64,000 nucleotides of DNA. Source: Rhizobium sp. BK316 (GTDB lineage Bacteria > Pseudomonadota > Alphaproteobacteria > Rhizobiales > Rhizobiaceae). The first letter of the stretch is position 1. Each line of letters begins with the position of its first letter. Shown in pieces: positions 44,400 to 54,300 of the stretch. The stretch spans positions 682,001 through 746,000 of the forward strand of contig NZ_JACHZR010000003.1 in assembly GCF_014193695.1 (NCBI RefSeq). The letters are read 5' to 3'. The translations under genes and the position numbers were made by a program. The notes beneath the pieces are model-generated. The model did no database searches, was not told the DNA's origin, and saw nothing but the letters and a program-made list of their open reading frames with translations.

Positions 44400-46301
44400 T
44401 CAAATCACCATCTGCTCTCCGAGTTCCACCACGCGGTTGCTGGGAAGCTGGAAATAGTCCGAGGGGTCGATGGCGAAGCCGGCCATGGCGATGAAGAGCC
44501 GGTCCTGCCAGGCCGGAAGGCCGGTGTTCGGATCGCCGACGAGCTTGCGCCTGCCGAGGTAGAACGAGGTCGACATGATCTCGAAGTCGAAGCCCGCCTT
44601 GCGGCAGAGCGGCAGGGCCTTGGAGACGTCCTGATCTTCCATGAAGCCGAACAGGAGCTGGATCTTGATGAAGCGCTCCGACAGCCTTTCGATTGTCACC
44701 CGCTCCGTTTCCGGCACATAGGGGCGCGGCGCGGTCTTCACGTTGAGGATGACGTTACGCGCATGGAGAACGCGATTGTGCTTCAGATTGTGCAGGAGCA
44801 CGCCGGGTGTCATGTCGGGAAGGCTGGTCAGGAAGATCGCAGTTCCGAGGACCTGGGCGGGAGCATGATCCGACTTTCGTTCGATCGACGCAAGGAATTG
44901 CATCAGGGGTATGTCGCTCCTTGCGGATTTCTCGCGCACCAGCAGGGTTCCCTTCTTCCAGGTCCACATCATCACCATCAGCGCGCCGGCAATCAGGATC
45001 GGGACATAGCCGCCATCGTGGATCTTCAGGAGGTTCGCGCCCAGGAAGATGCTTTCAAGCATAAGGAGCGGCAGGAGTGCCGCCAGTGCCGTGGCCACGT
45101 TCCATCCCCAGACGACGCGGAGAAACTGGAAGGACAGGATCGTCGTGACGACCATCGCACCCGTGACCGAAATTCCATAGGCGGTGGCAAGGGCCTCGGA
45201 GGAGCCGAATGCGAAGATCAGGGTAAGTACACCAAACAGCAGTGCCATATTCACCGCCGGGACATAGATCTGGCCGGTGTTGGAGGCAGAGGTGAAGCAG
45301 ATCTCCAGCCGCGGAAGGAAGCCGAGATGGATCGCCTGGCGGGCAAGCGAGAACGCCCCGGTGATGACCGCCTGGCTGGCGATGATGGTGGCTGCCGTGG
45401 CGAGAATGACCACAGGAAGGATCGCCCATTCCGGAAACATCAGGAAGAACGGATCGGACGCAGCCTGCGGGTTGGCAAGCACCAGCCCGCCCTGGCCGAG
45501 ATAGTTCAGCGCAAGCGACGGGAAGACCACGACGAACCAAGCCGCCTGGATCGGTTTCCTGCCGAAATGGCCCAGGTCGGCATAAAGCGCCTCCGCGCCC
45601 GTCACGGTGAGGAAGACGGCGCCGAGGACAACGAGGCCGACAAGACCGGCATGCGTGATGAAGTCGAAGGCGTAGAGCGGATTGAGTGCTGCGAAGATCG
45701 CGGGATCGTCGGCGATATGGACAAGTCCGCCAAACCCCATCACGAGAAACCACAGCAGCGTTATCGGGCCGAAGAGCTTCGACACGGACGCGGTGCCGAC
45801 CGACTGGACGAAAAACAGCAGCAGCATGATCGCGACGGCGATCGGCAGGACATAGGGGGTGAAGACCGGGGTTACGAGCTTCAGCCCTTCGAGCGCCGAC
45901 AGCACCGATAAGGCAGGGGTGATCATGGCGTCGCCGATGAAAAGCGCGGCACCAATGATGCCTGCGAAGAAAAAGACGGTCGCATGCCGGCTGGTCTTTT
46001 TCATGAGGAGGGCCAGCAGGGAAAGGGTTCCGCCTTCGCCCTCGTTGTCTGCCCTCAGCAGAAACAGCACGTATTTGAACGTGACGATGATCGTCAGCGT
46101 CCAGATCATCAACGAGATCAGCCCGATGACCTCGTTTGGGGTGACGCCGTCATGGACGAAGGGTCGCAGCGCTTCGCGGAAGGCATAGAGCGGGCTCGTC
46201 CCGATATCTCCATAGACTACGCCGATCGCCCCGAGCAGCAGGGCCGCAAACTTTTGCTGGCCTGCATGGGGCCGGTCTGCGTCGTGGGTGGTGGCGGACA
46301 T
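44400..46301 (-). CDS. kup: KUP/Trk-type potassium uptake permease
   Basis: Inner-membrane K+ transporter of 633 residues, probably K+/H+ symport. The N-terminal KUP signature is [26 protein letters not shown]. About 12 membrane helices extend to about residue 460, with [23 protein letters not shown] and GTSE-like helices. A cytoplasmic C-terminal domain of about 170 residues ends the protein. The ATG at 46301 follows AGGGAATA; an upstream Met at 46409 would add a non-family tail. It is convergent with the OLD-type gene, with five bases between the stops. Confidence 0.93.
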   Translation of the reverse strand: MSATTHDADRPHAGQQKFAALLLGAIGVVYGDIGTSPLYAFREALRPFVHDGVTPNEVIGLISLMIWTLTIIVTFKYVLFLLRADNEGEGGTLSLLALLMKKTSRHATVFFFAGIIGAALFIGDAMITPALSVLSALEGLKLVTPVFTPYVLPIAVAIMLLLFFVQSVGTASVSKLFGPITLLWFLVMGFGGLVHIADDPAIFAALNPLYAFDFITHAGLVGLVVLGAVFLTVTGAEALYADLGHFGRKPIQAAWFVVVFPSLALNYLGQGGLVLANPQAASDPFFLMFPEWAILPVVILATAATIIASQAVITGAFSLARQAIHLGFLPRLEICFTSASNTGQIYVPAVNMALLFGVLTLIFAFGSSEALATAYGISVTGAMVVTTILSFQFLRVVWGWNVATALAALLPLLMLESIFLGANLLKIHDGGYVPILIAGALMVMMWTWKKGTLLVREKSARSDIPLMQFLASIERKSDHAPAQVLGTAIFLTSLPDMTPGVLLHNLKHNRVLHARNVILNVKTAPRPYVPETERVTIERLSERFIKIQLLFGFMEDQDVSKALPLCRKAGFDFEIMSTSFYLGRRKLVGDPNTGLPAWQDRLFIAMAGFAIDPSDYFQLPSNRVVELGEQMVI

Positions 46302-46440
46302 GGATATTCCCTGATTGTTGTTCGGCCCTGATTGCTGCTCAGAACGAAAGATATGGGGCGCAAGCCTGAGAATGGCACGTCGGACCGCGAGTAGGGGCAA
46401 GGCTGCCAAGCCGGCCGCATCCCGGCCCTGATCGCGCCGA

Positions 46441-47745
46441 TCAGTTCTCCGCCCGTGCCTCGTCTTTCGTCAGCGCACTGACGAGCAGTTTGTCGACGCG
46501 CCGCCCGTCGAGGTCGATCACCTCGAATTTCCAGTCGTTCTTGACGAAGGTTTCCCCGAGCTCGGGCAGGTGCTTCAGTTCTTCCAGAACGAGACCGGCG
46601 ACGGTCTGGTATTCGACGTCTTCATCAACGGGGAAGTTCATGAATTCCGAAAACTCGTCGATCGGCGTCCATCCGGAAACCAGATAGGATCCATCCTCGC
46701 GTCGCTTGATCGCCGGTTCCTCGCCGGAGGCCGCGTTGCCGAAAACGCCCATGATCGATTCGAGGATGTCGCCTGACGTGATCACACCCTCGAAGTGGCC
46801 GTATTCGTCAAAAACCAGGACCATATGCTGCGACGACTTGCGGATGGATTCGATCACCGATGAGGCGGGAGCGAGGTCCGAGATGATCGGAACATCGTGG
46901 ACCAGCGTCATGATGTCGACCGTCCGGCTGGCCGCAAGGGCATCGTAATAATCCTTGACGGCGAGAACGCCGAGAACCTCGTCGGAGCTGCCCTTGCGGG
47001 CCGGCAGTCGCGTTCGCGCGGTCGACTGGATGGTCTTGCGGATCTCCTCGGCCGAATCCTCGATATCGACAAGCTCGACATCGCGCCGCGGCGTCATCAG
47101 CGCGCGCGCCGTTCTGTCGGCAAGGCGCATGACGCCGGTGATCATGGCGGATTCGCCGCTTTCGATCACGCCGGCGCTCTGGGCTTCGGCGAGTACCGTC
47201 TTGATCTCCTCGTCGGTGACGCCATCGGCGTTCTTTCCGGACTGGCCGAGCAGCGCGAGAACGAGCTTGCCCGAGCCGTCGAGCAGCCAGACGAGCGGCA
47301 GTGCCGCCTTCGACAGGTAGGTCATTGTCGGAGCGACCCTGGCGGCGACTGCTTCCGGCGCGCGAAGGGCCATCTGCTTGGGCACCAGCTCGCCGATGAT
47401 GAGGGAGAGATAGGTGATCGCCACGACGACCGTACCGACGCCAAGCCCGTCCGCCCAGGCATTGGGAAGCCCCTGCGCCAGAAGCCAGGCGGAGAACCGC
47501 GCGCCGAGCGTCGCACCCGAGAAGGCACCTGACAGCACGCCGACGAGGGTGATGCCGATCTGAACCGTCGACAGGAAACGGCCGGGATCCTCGGCGAGGC
47601 GCAGCGCCAGTCGCGCTCCCCTGCTTCCCTGGTCTGCCATAACCCTGAGGCGTGCCGGGCGGGCGGAGACGATTGCGAGCTCCGACATCGCCAGGACGCC
47701 GTTGAGAATGGTGAGGAGGATGACGATGGCTATTTCGGTATACAA
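46441..47745 (-). CDS. CNNM/CorC-type hemolysin-family transporter
   Basis: Protein of 434 residues with an N-terminal CNNM/DUF21 membrane domain (about 1-190, opening [31 protein letters not shown]). A CBS-domain pair follows (about 210-335, [12 protein letters not shown] and [16 protein letters not shown]), and then the CorC/HlyC C-terminal domain (about 350-430). Members export Mg2+ or are linked to Co2+/Mg2+ tolerance; older names call them hemolysins. The start at TTG 47745 is chosen because the conserved first helix begins there; the first ATG is 19 codons in and would cut that helix. Confidence 0.85.
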   Translation of the reverse strand: MYTEIAIVILLTILNGVLAMSELAIVSARPARLRVMADQGSRGARLALRLAEDPGRFLSTVQIGITLVGVLSGAFSGATLGARFSAWLLAQGLPNAWADGLGVGTVVVAITYLSLIIGELVPKQMALRAPEAVAARVAPTMTYLSKAALPLVWLLDGSGKLVLALLGQSGKNADGVTDEEIKTVLAEAQSAGVIESGESAMITGVMRLADRTARALMTPRRDVELVDIEDSAEEIRKTIQSTARTRLPARKGSSDEVLGVLAVKDYYDALAASRTVDIMTLVHDVPIISDLAPASSVIESIRKSSQHMVLVFDEYGHFEGVITSGDILESIMGVFGNAASGEEPAIKRREDGSYLVSGWTPIDEFSEFMNFPVDEDVEYQTVAGLVLEELKHLPELGETFVKNDWKFEVIDLDGRRVDKLLVSALTKDEARAEN

Positions 47746-48034
47746 ACTTAGGCCTGTTTCGATGATAATGATCCGTCGAAACTATGCGATCTCGTCTCGC
47801 TTTGCGAGGGTTCCCGTCGAAGATCATGGCTGCTCAAGCAAGATAATTATGGCGAACTTCTCGCTGCCAGCGCAACTGGAGAACCGCAAGACGGCATCTC
47901 CTTGAAACAGCGCCTCATAAGTCCGTAGCTCATAAACCCCCTCTTAAGGATCTGTTGACCATAATGAAGGCTTAACGCCGCGCACGTGTGCCGTGCCTGT
48001 GATGTTTTCGTGTCTCGCGCCAAGGACGAAGCCT

Positions 48035-49438
48035 GTGTCCCTTCATCAAGCCATCGCCGCCATCCCGACGACCGCCTCTGCGTGGCTTTTGTCTGTTGTT
48101 GCCCATCGCATGGCGATTGCTGCGGCCTTCTTCTTTGCGGTCATTGCCGGATCGGGCGAGGCGGCGGCCGAAGACAGGGCGCTGAAACTCTACTTCACGC
48201 ATACGGGCGAGCGGGCGACGATCGTGTTCAAGCGCAACGGCAAATACGACCAGCGCGGCCTCAACCAGATCAACCGTTTTCTGCGCGATTGGCGCCGTAA
48301 CGAGCCGGCGAAGATGGACCCGCGGCTGCTCGACCTCGTCTGGGAAGTCTATCGCAAGAGCGGGGCGAAGGAGACGATCCACGTCGTCTCCGCCTATCGC
48401 TCGCCGGCAACCAACAACATGCTGCGCAACCGTTCGCGGAATACAGGTGTCGCCAAGCGCAGCCAGCACATGCTCGGCAAGGCGATGGATTTCTATATTC
48501 CGGGCGTCAAGCTTGCGACGCTGCGCGCGCTTGCCATGCAGATGCAGGTCGGCGGCGTCGGCTATTATCCGACATCGGGTTCGCCTTTCGTGCATCTCGA
48601 TGTCGGCAATGTGCGCGCCTGGCCGCGCATGTCGCGCCAGGAGCTGGCGCGGCTGTTCCCTGACGGACGTACCATCCACCTGCCGGCGGACGGACGTCCG
48701 CTGCCGGGCTATCAGGTAGCGCTTGCCGAGCGCAAGAAGGGCATCCGCTCCGCGCCGATAGAGATTGCCGCAAGTGAGGATGAGGATGACGATGCGCCCG
48801 TAACGCCAAAGGCAGCGGCACCGGCCCTGCTGACGGCACGCGCAGCACCTGTGAAGGCACCTGATCCCGTCGTGACCGGAAGCCTTGTCACCGCCATGCT
48901 GCCGACGCCGCAGAAGCGGGCCGAGATCGGACTGGCGCCGCAGCTTGCCAAGCCGGAGGACAAGGCGGTTGCCGACCGGGCCTTTGCCGATCTTGCCTCA
49001 CTGACCGTTCCGCTGCCGGTGCTGCGGCCTGTTGAAATCGAGGCCGTGGAAAGCGAGACACCCGCACCTGTGCCCGCGGTTGCGCCGGTTCTGGCATCCG
49101 TCCAGCCGGCCCCGGCTGATTTCACGCGCTTCGTCGTCGGTCGCAAGCCGGCCAATACATCAGATATCGCCGACCGGCTGACCCATCCCGCACCGACGGC
49201 CGAGCAGATCGCGGTGTTGCCGGTCTCCGCGTCGGAGCATGTCTCGGGCGGCGTCGGCGAGATGTCCGCACGAGCGCTGATTGCCTGGGCGGTACGGTCA
49301 CCGGAAACGTCAGTTGAACTCACGGCGCCTGCCATGATCGGCAACACCTATCCGAAGGGGGGCGGCGAGGGCAGGACGGTTGCCTCAGGTGCGGCTGGAA
49401 CCAGCTTCAAGACCAGCCGTTTCGGCACCGAGGGCTGA
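48035..49438 (+). CDS. DUF882/YcbK-like peptidase M15 family protein
   Basis: Exported cell-wall protein of 467 residues. A signal segment or N-terminal membrane helix (AIAAAFFFAVIAGSGEAAA) ends near residue 48. The M15/DUF882 domain follows (about 50-215) with the zinc-site pattern SAYRSPATNNMLR, SQHMLGKAMDFYIPG and FVHLDVGNVRAWPRM, i.e. the H-x6-D and H-x-D of LAS peptidases acting on peptidoglycan cross-links. The remaining 250 residues are a low-complexity Ala/Pro/Val tail. The GTG at 48035 has AAGGA upstream. Confidence 0.82.
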   Translation: MSLHQAIAAIPTTASAWLLSVVAHRMAIAAAFFFAVIAGSGEAAAEDRALKLYFTHTGERATIVFKRNGKYDQRGLNQINRFLRDWRRNEPAKMDPRLLDLVWEVYRKSGAKETIHVVSAYRSPATNNMLRNRSRNTGVAKRSQHMLGKAMDFYIPGVKLATLRALAMQMQVGGVGYYPTSGSPFVHLDVGNVRAWPRMSRQELARLFPDGRTIHLPADGRPLPGYQVALAERKKGIRSAPIEIAASEDEDDDAPVTPKAAAPALLTARAAPVKAPDPVVTGSLVTAMLPTPQKRAEIGLAPQLAKPEDKAVADRAFADLASLTVPLPVLRPVEIEAVESETPAPVPAVAPVLASVQPAPADFTRFVVGRKPANTSDIADRLTHPAPTAEQIAVLPVSASEHVSGGVGEMSARALIAWAVRSPETSVELTAPAMIGNTYPKGGGEGRTVASGAAGTSFKTSRFGTEG

Positions 49439-49491
49439 ACTCAAATAGGCTCGATAGGGATCGCCCCAGAAAAATAGAGGTCAGATTGACT

Positions 49492-49540
49492 TTCAATCAA
49501 ATGGAATGATAACCTTCGTCGTTCAGAAAAATTGAAAGAT
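49492..49540. promoter_or_regulatory. Two-box element at the LysR gene start
   Basis: Box 1 TTCAATCAAATGGAATGAT (49492-49510) and box 2 GTTCAGAAAAATTGAAAGAT (49521-49540), the latter ending six bases before the ATG. The pair matches 42465-42514. It fits an autoregulatory LysR site shared with a target gene, or a common ancestry of the two promoter regions. Confidence 0.55.
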
Positions 49541-49546
49541 GTGACG

Positions 49547-50446
49547 ATGACCATCCCGTTTCGCCGTCCCATTCCTCTGCTCGACAATGACGTGCTGCGC
49601 ACCTTCGTCGCTATTGCAGAGACCGGTAATTTTTCGACTGCGGCCGAGACCGTGTTTCGCACGCCGTCGGCCGTTTCCATGCAGATCAAAAAGCTCGAAG
49701 AGCAGCTGGGCGTGATGCTGTTTCGCCGCGATGCGCGCTCGGTGACGCTGACCCAGCACGGCGAAATGCTGCTGTCCTATGCACGCAACATCCTGGCGCT
49801 TTCCAACGAGGCGGTATCGCGCTTCATCATGCCCGAGCTCAGCGGCGTGGTGCGGCTCGGCGCGCCCGAGGATATCGGCGAGCGGCTGCTGCCGCAGGTC
49901 CTCAAAAGCTTTGCACAGACCTATCCGGGCATCATGGTCGATGTGACGATCGACATGAGCATCGGCCTGAAAAAGCGGATGGAGGAGCAGCGCCTCGATC
50001 TCGCGCTCATCAACTGCGCCACGCGGCCTTTCCCGACCAATGGCGAAGTCGTTTATCGCGAACGGCTCGTCTGGGCCGGCGCCAAGTGCGGTTCGGCGCA
50101 TCGGCGCGATCCGTTGCCGATCTCGATCTGGGAAGACGGCTGCATCTGGCGGCAGGAAGCGATCACCCAGCTCGAGCGCAACAAGCGGCCGTATCGCGTC
50201 GCCTATCTCAGCGCCCACACGATGGCGCAGCGCGCCGCCGTGGTCTCCGATCTCGCCATTGCGCCGCTGCCGCTCTCCTATGTCAGCGATGACATGGCGA
50301 TCCTCGGCATCCAGGAAGGGCTACCGGAGCTGGGGTCTTTCGATATCCAGCTTTTGACGGCATCGCAGATGACGGGGCCGATCGAAACGGTCGCGGACAG
50401 CATCCGTGCATCCTTCGCCGAAAGATCGAAAGCTGCTGCTGCCTGA
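49547..50446 (+). CDS. LysR-family regulator, LsrB/VtlR-like
   Basis: Regulator of 299 residues. The winged helix-turn-helix occupies about 10-70 (LLDNDVLRTFVAIAETGNFSTAAETVFRTPSAVSMQIKKLEEQLGVMLFRR), followed by the periplasmic-binding-like effector domain (about 95-290). The N-terminal sequence strongly resembles the LsrB/VtlR group of alphaproteobacteria, which governs small RNAs, envelope functions and DUF1127 small proteins. It is not next to trxB, where lsrB usually lies, and no AbcR-like small RNA is visible beside it, so it may be a paralogue. Its promoter carries a two-box element repeated upstream of the DUF1127-like gene at 42405. Confidence 0.82.
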   Translation: MTIPFRRPIPLLDNDVLRTFVAIAETGNFSTAAETVFRTPSAVSMQIKKLEEQLGVMLFRRDARSVTLTQHGEMLLSYARNILALSNEAVSRFIMPELSGVVRLGAPEDIGERLLPQVLKSFAQTYPGIMVDVTIDMSIGLKKRMEEQRLDLALINCATRPFPTNGEVVYRERLVWAGAKCGSAHRRDPLPISIWEDGCIWRQEAITQLERNKRPYRVAYLSAHTMAQRAAVVSDLAIAPLPLSYVSDDMAILGIQEGLPELGSFDIQLLTASQMTGPIETVADSIRASFAERSKAAAA

Positions 50447-50491
50447 ATTCGGTTAGCCGGTGAACTTTTCGCTCACGAACGCGTTATCCCG

Positions 50492-50515
50492 CCCGGACGG
50501 CATCAGCCGTTCGGG
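50492..50515 (+). terminator. Hairpin after the LysR gene
   Basis: Stem CCCGGACGGC (50492-50501) and GCCGTTCGGG (50506-50515), with one G-U pair and an ATCA loop, 45 bp past the LysR stop. Only a weak T stretch follows, so it may be a partial terminator or a leader hairpin of the next gene. Confidence 0.5.
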
Positions 50516-50541
50516 GTTGATTTCATAAAAGGATTTCGCAC

Positions 50542-50697
50542 ATGACGACCACGGGTAAAATCGCATCCGCCTTGATGATCCTTCTTGCGCTTTCTTCCTG
50601 CGCCAACACGATCCGTGGCATGGGCAGGGATACGGCAAATGCCGTCAATGCCACACAGGATGCCGGCCGCAGTGTCGATCGCGCAGCGAAGAGATAA
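50542..50697 (+). CDS. Entericidin A/B-type small lipoprotein
   Basis: Protein of 51 residues with a lipoprotein signal ending at the lipobox LSSC (Cys near residue 20). The mature ANTIRGMGRDTANAVNATQD matches the entericidin EcnA/EcnB family (N-T-x-R-G-x-G-x-D). In enterobacteria these are small membrane lipoproteins with antidote/toxin-like activity; in alphaproteobacteria the role is unknown. AAAGGA precedes the ATG. Too short for common gene finders, but the family match is clear. Confidence 0.8.
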   Translation: MTTTGKIASALMILLALSSCANTIRGMGRDTANAVNATQDAGRSVDRAAKR

Positions 50698-50703
50698 TTG
50701 CTT

Positions 50704-51054
50704 TCAGATTTTCGAAGCCGGATAGGCTTTTTCCAGACCGCCGGATCGGGTCAGCCCGGTCCGGAATGCGGCATAGGCCGGGTGCTGGCTGGAACGCGCC
50801 GCCTCCATGAGCCTGATCTGCAGCCGGTCGGGCGCAGCTCCGCCGATCCACTTGCCGAGGGTTTCAAGCTTCAGCGAATTGAGAAGGCGCGAGGCGGAGG
50901 CGAGATCGAGGTGCCGATAGAGGCCCGCGAGCAGGTTGTCGTCCTGCACCGGATTTTCCATCAGCAGCGACAGATAGGATTTGTCGGTTTCCGAGAGCGC
51001 CGCGAGTTTTTCCGCGACGGTATCGCGATCGGGGAAGGGCACCGTGCCAGTCAT
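50704..51054 (-). CDS. Hypothetical protein, 116 residues
   Basis: Soluble, mostly helical protein without a recognised domain. It starts MTGTVPFPDRDTVAEKLAAL and contains DKSYLSLLMENPVQDDNLLAGLYRHLDL and SLKLETLGKWIGGA, suggestive of a small helical bundle. AAGGAC is upstream of the ATG. It lies just downstream of the binding-protein gene on the same strand (32 bp), so the two are probably co-transcribed. Function unknown. Confidence 0.6.
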   Translation of the reverse strand: MTGTVPFPDRDTVAEKLAALSETDKSYLSLLMENPVQDDNLLAGLYRHLDLASASRLLNSLKLETLGKWIGGAAPDRLQIRLMEAARSSQHPAYAAFRTGLTRSGGLEKAYPASKI

Positions 51055-51086
51055 AACGAATCGTCCAGTCCTTGTTATCGGAAGGT

Positions 51087-52079
51087 TTATAGACTGGCCT
51101 TGACCTTCTCGGCTACATCGGCCGGAACCCAGCGGCTCCAGAGTTCCTCATAATTCTGCAGAAAATAGAGGGCTGCATTTTCGTTGTCCTCGCCGTTTTC
51201 ATCCTGCCAGGCGAGGATCTGGCTGATGGTCTCGTTATCCCAGCTGCGCGCCTTCAGATAGGTCATGACGGGGCCGGCGCGGTCGGCAAAGGACCGAGTC
51301 ATCAGCGTGAAGGCCTGCGACACTGGATAGGCGTTCACCTTGGGCTTGGCGCAGCCGCGAACCGAGGTGCAGGCGTCCCATTCGGCCTGATCGTGCGGCA
51401 CGCCGAAATCCAGAAGCTTCATGTCATACTTGCCGATGACCGATGTCGGCGACCAGTAATAGCCGAGCCAGCCGACCTTGTTGTCGAAGGCGCGGGCAAT
51501 CGAATCGTCGAAATCTTCAGGGGTCCGGCTGTCGACCAGTGCAAAGCCGAGCTTGTCGGCATCGAGCGCCTTGAAGAGATTGCCGGTCGAGATCTTGCAG
51601 GCCCAGGATTCCGGGCAATTGTGGACGGCGGCGTGCGAGGGGGCGTCGATATCGGGAAAGAGTTCCGGGTGCTTCAGCGCATCCCGTACGGAGCCGATAT
51701 CCGGGTTTGCATCGGCGATGAATTTGGGGATGTACCAGCCTTCGATCGCGCCGTCGGCAAGAATTTCGGCGCCCTTCACCAGCCGGCCCTCTTTGATGGC
51801 GGTATCGAGCTGCGGCTGGACGGCCTTTGTCCAGAATTCCGAGGCGATATCGGGCGTGCCCCTGCCATTCATGGAGGCGAAGGTCGGCAGCGTATCGCCA
51901 TGGACAATCGAGACGGAGCAGCCGTAGCCTTTCTCGAGGATGAATTTGTCGAAGCTCGCGGCGATGCCGGCGGAACCCCACCTCATCTCGGCAATCGAGA
52001 CTTTGCCGCATCCGGCGGCTTGCGCAATTCCCGCATACAGACAGACGGCAAGGATGAACGACGTGAAAAATGTCTTCAT
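51087..52079 (-). CDS. ChoX-like choline/betaine ABC substrate-binding protein (orphan)
   Basis: Periplasmic OpuAC/ProX-class binding protein of 330 residues with a signal peptide (MKTFFTSFILAVCLYAGIAQAAG). The family body includes EMRWGSAGIAASFDKFILEKGYGC, GRGTPDIASEFWTKAVQPQ and GWYIPKFIADANPDIG. Trp and Tyr residues in such positions usually form the aromatic cage for a quaternary amine. No permease or ATPase gene is adjacent, so it must borrow one or act as a sensor. It starts at 52079, where the signal peptide begins. Confidence 0.82.
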   Translation of the reverse strand: MKTFFTSFILAVCLYAGIAQAAGCGKVSIAEMRWGSAGIAASFDKFILEKGYGCSVSIVHGDTLPTFASMNGRGTPDIASEFWTKAVQPQLDTAIKEGRLVKGAEILADGAIEGWYIPKFIADANPDIGSVRDALKHPELFPDIDAPSHAAVHNCPESWACKISTGNLFKALDADKLGFALVDSRTPEDFDDSIARAFDNKVGWLGYYWSPTSVIGKYDMKLLDFGVPHDQAEWDACTSVRGCAKPKVNAYPVSQAFTLMTRSFADRAGPVMTYLKARSWDNETISQILAWQDENGEDNENAALYFLQNYEELWSRWVPADVAEKVKASL

Positions 52080-52741
52080 TATAAGTCCCCCGAAATTTTC
52101 TATGTGATCGAACGTGCATGCACCGGGGCAATTAGCCGACAAATCTCTCCGCCGCTTCAGGTGCCCATCGCCCGGCCGGAATATGCTCGGTGGGCCTTCC
52201 TGTCTGCGGCGCCGTTCGTCTGGTTTTCCGGCGGCTCGTCGCTGGCCATTTCTATCGATGGCTGATGATGAACAAGCCTACGGATTTGCGGCAAGAAATC
52301 AACTCTCTTTTCTGTCTTCCATTAGCCACTAAATAATTGAATTCGAAGAATTTATGCCGGCGCTCATGATGGTGCGACCTTGCGCGCGGTGGAGGCAAAT
52401 GTGCCCCTGCGGAAAGAGCTGAAAACGGTTTCACACGAGAAAAATTAGAAAAAGTGCAAAAAAGGTCGAAATTCGCTTCAAGGCGCGCTTTCAATAACCA
52501 TCCGGTAAGAATGTGCCGTTATCAGTTGTGACGCGGCGGGGGACAACCGCTGCTTCTCCGGATCAGGTAGAGCGTCCCGGAGAAAGCGAGCTTCATCGCG
52601 TAATGGTGAAGGCGTCAGCGTTTTATGGCAAACCGCGTTGGGCTGATGGCCTGATCGCGGTTTTCGCATTTCTGGGTTCTTGTTGACCCGCCGACAACGC
52701 TCATTGTAGGCCTGCGGGAAACGCTTCACGGATAGACCCTA
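52080..52741. other. Long intergenic region between choX-like gene and cobQ
   Basis: 662 bases without a gene I can support. Two 8-bp hairpins are present: TTCTCCGG/CCGGAGAA (52554-52584) and AAACCGCG/CGCGGTTT (52630-52663), the second followed by T residues and terminator-like. Base composition is mixed, with an AT-rich stretch at 52260-52500. Despite the cobalamin gene downstream, no cobalamin box or aptamer core is seen here. Confidence 0.5.
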
Positions 52742-54196
52742 ATGACCAGAGCCATCATGCTGCAGGGAACCGGCTCGGATGTCGGCAAGACGGTGCTGGT
52801 GGCCGGGCTTTGCCGGCTGGCGGCCAATCGCGGGCTGACGGTGCGGCCGTTCAAGCCACAGAACATGTCGAACAATGCGGCGGTTTCCGACGACGGCGGC
52901 GAGATCGGCCGGGCGCAATGGCTGCAGTCGCTTGCCGCCCGCACGCCATCATCAGTGCATATGAACCCGGTGCTCCTGAAGCCGCAGTCCGAGAACGGCA
53001 GCCAGATCATCGTGCAGGGCAGGGTGTTCGGACAGGCCAAGGGGCGCGACTATCAGCGGCTGAAGCCGCAGCTCATCTCTTCCGTGCTGGAGAGTTTCGC
53101 CAAGGTGTCGGAAGGTGCCGATCTCGTCGTGGTCGAGGGGGCGGGTTCGCCGGCAGAAATCAATCTCAGGGCCGGTGATATCGCCAATATGGGCTTTGCG
53201 ACACGGGCAAATGTGCCTGTCGTTCTCGTCGGCGATATCGACCGCGGCGGGGTCATCGCCTCGCTCGTCGGCACCCATGCGATCCTTGCCGAAGAGGATC
53301 GCAGGATGATTTCGGGCTATATCATCAACAAGTTCCGTGGGGATGCGAGCCTGTTCGACGACGGGATCACGTCGATCGGCAAGTTCACCGGCTGGCCCTG
53401 TTTCGGCGTCGTACCCTGGCTGAAGGCGGCGGGGCGGCTGCCGGCGGAAGATTCCGTCGTGCTGGAGCGGCTGGCCAAGGGCGAGCGAGGGGCGCTGAAG
53501 ATTGCCGTGCCGGTGTTGCCGCGCATTGCCAATTTCGACGATCTCGATCCGCTGCGGGCCGAGCCTGACGTCGAGCTCGTCTTCGTGCGATCAGGCGAGC
53601 GGCTGCCTGATGATGCTGGGCTCATCATCCTGCCTGGCTCGAAATCGACCATATCGGATCTCAGCGATCTCAGGGCGCAGGGATGGGACCGTGACCTTGC
53701 CGCTCATGTGAGGCGGGGCGGCCGGGTGATCGGCATCTGCGGCGGCTACCAGATGCTCGGCCGCATGGTACACGATCCGCTCGGTATCGAAGGCGGGAGG
53801 GCGGAGATGCCGGGGCTTTCGCTTCTCGACGTCGAGACCGAGATGGCGCCGGAAAAGACCGTGCGCAACAGTGCGGCCCGCTCGACCGAATATGACGTGC
53901 CGCTTGCCGGCTACCAGATCCATCTCGGCATGACCCGCGGGCCGGATTGCATCAGGCCTTCGGCGATCGTCGACGGTGTACCGGATGGGGCGCTTTCGGC
54001 CGACGGCCGGATCATGGGTACCTATCTGCACGGCCTCTTCGGCAGCGACGCCTACCGCGCCCGGCTGCTTCAAAGCTTTGGCCTTTCGGGCGAAGGCGGC
54101 AACTACCGCCAGAGTGTCGACCGGGCGCTTGACGAGGTCGCAAGCGGCCTGGAGCAACATCTCGATCCGCGCTGGCTTGCAGGGCTGCTCGGCTAG
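52742..54196 (+). CDS. cobQ: Cobyric acid synthase
   Basis: Glutamine-dependent amidotransferase of 484 residues that amidates side chains b, d, e and g of adenosylcobyrinate a,c-diamide to form adenosylcobyric acid. The N-terminal P-loop-like ATPase domain (MLQGTGSDVGKTVLVAGLCR, about 5-24) is followed by GASH/CobQ features (VVEGAGSPAEINLR, GDIDRGGVIASL). The C-terminal triad-type GATase has the nucleophile Cys in GRVIGICGGYQMLG and the late His in GTYLHGLFG. The ribosome binding site before the ATG is weak. Confidence 0.95.
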   Translation: MTRAIMLQGTGSDVGKTVLVAGLCRLAANRGLTVRPFKPQNMSNNAAVSDDGGEIGRAQWLQSLAARTPSSVHMNPVLLKPQSENGSQIIVQGRVFGQAKGRDYQRLKPQLISSVLESFAKVSEGADLVVVEGAGSPAEINLRAGDIANMGFATRANVPVVLVGDIDRGGVIASLVGTHAILAEEDRRMISGYIINKFRGDASLFDDGITSIGKFTGWPCFGVVPWLKAAGRLPAEDSVVLERLAKGERGALKIAVPVLPRIANFDDLDPLRAEPDVELVFVRSGERLPDDAGLIILPGSKSTISDLSDLRAQGWDRDLAAHVRRGGRVIGICGGYQMLGRMVHDPLGIEGGRAEMPGLSLLDVETEMAPEKTVRNSAARSTEYDVPLAGYQIHLGMTRGPDCIRPSAIVDGVPDGALSADGRIMGTYLHGLFGSDAYRARLLQSFGLSGEGGNYRQSVDRALDEVASGLEQHLDPRWLAGLLG

Positions 54197-54300
54197 GCGG
54201 ATGTGGCCTGTGTTCATCGGAGTCGTTCTGCTATTGCCAAATTAGTTGACTCAGTCCATTAATTATTGCTCCGACGCACCCGGTCGAGAGCGATGAAACC

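Noticed and set aside
50447..50541. AbcR-type small RNA beside the LysR gene
   Set aside because: The interval has one hairpin but none of the unpaired CU-rich motifs expected of AbcR RNAs and is too short.
52478..52729. Minus-strand frame of 83 codons upstream of cobQ
   Set aside because: No family match, and it spans two hairpins; more likely an open frame by chance.
52500..52741. Possible cobalamin riboswitch in front of cobQ
   Set aside because: The hairpins here lack the GCCACTG box and the CCCGC-ACTGTA core; the only clear aptamer is at 57115-57482.
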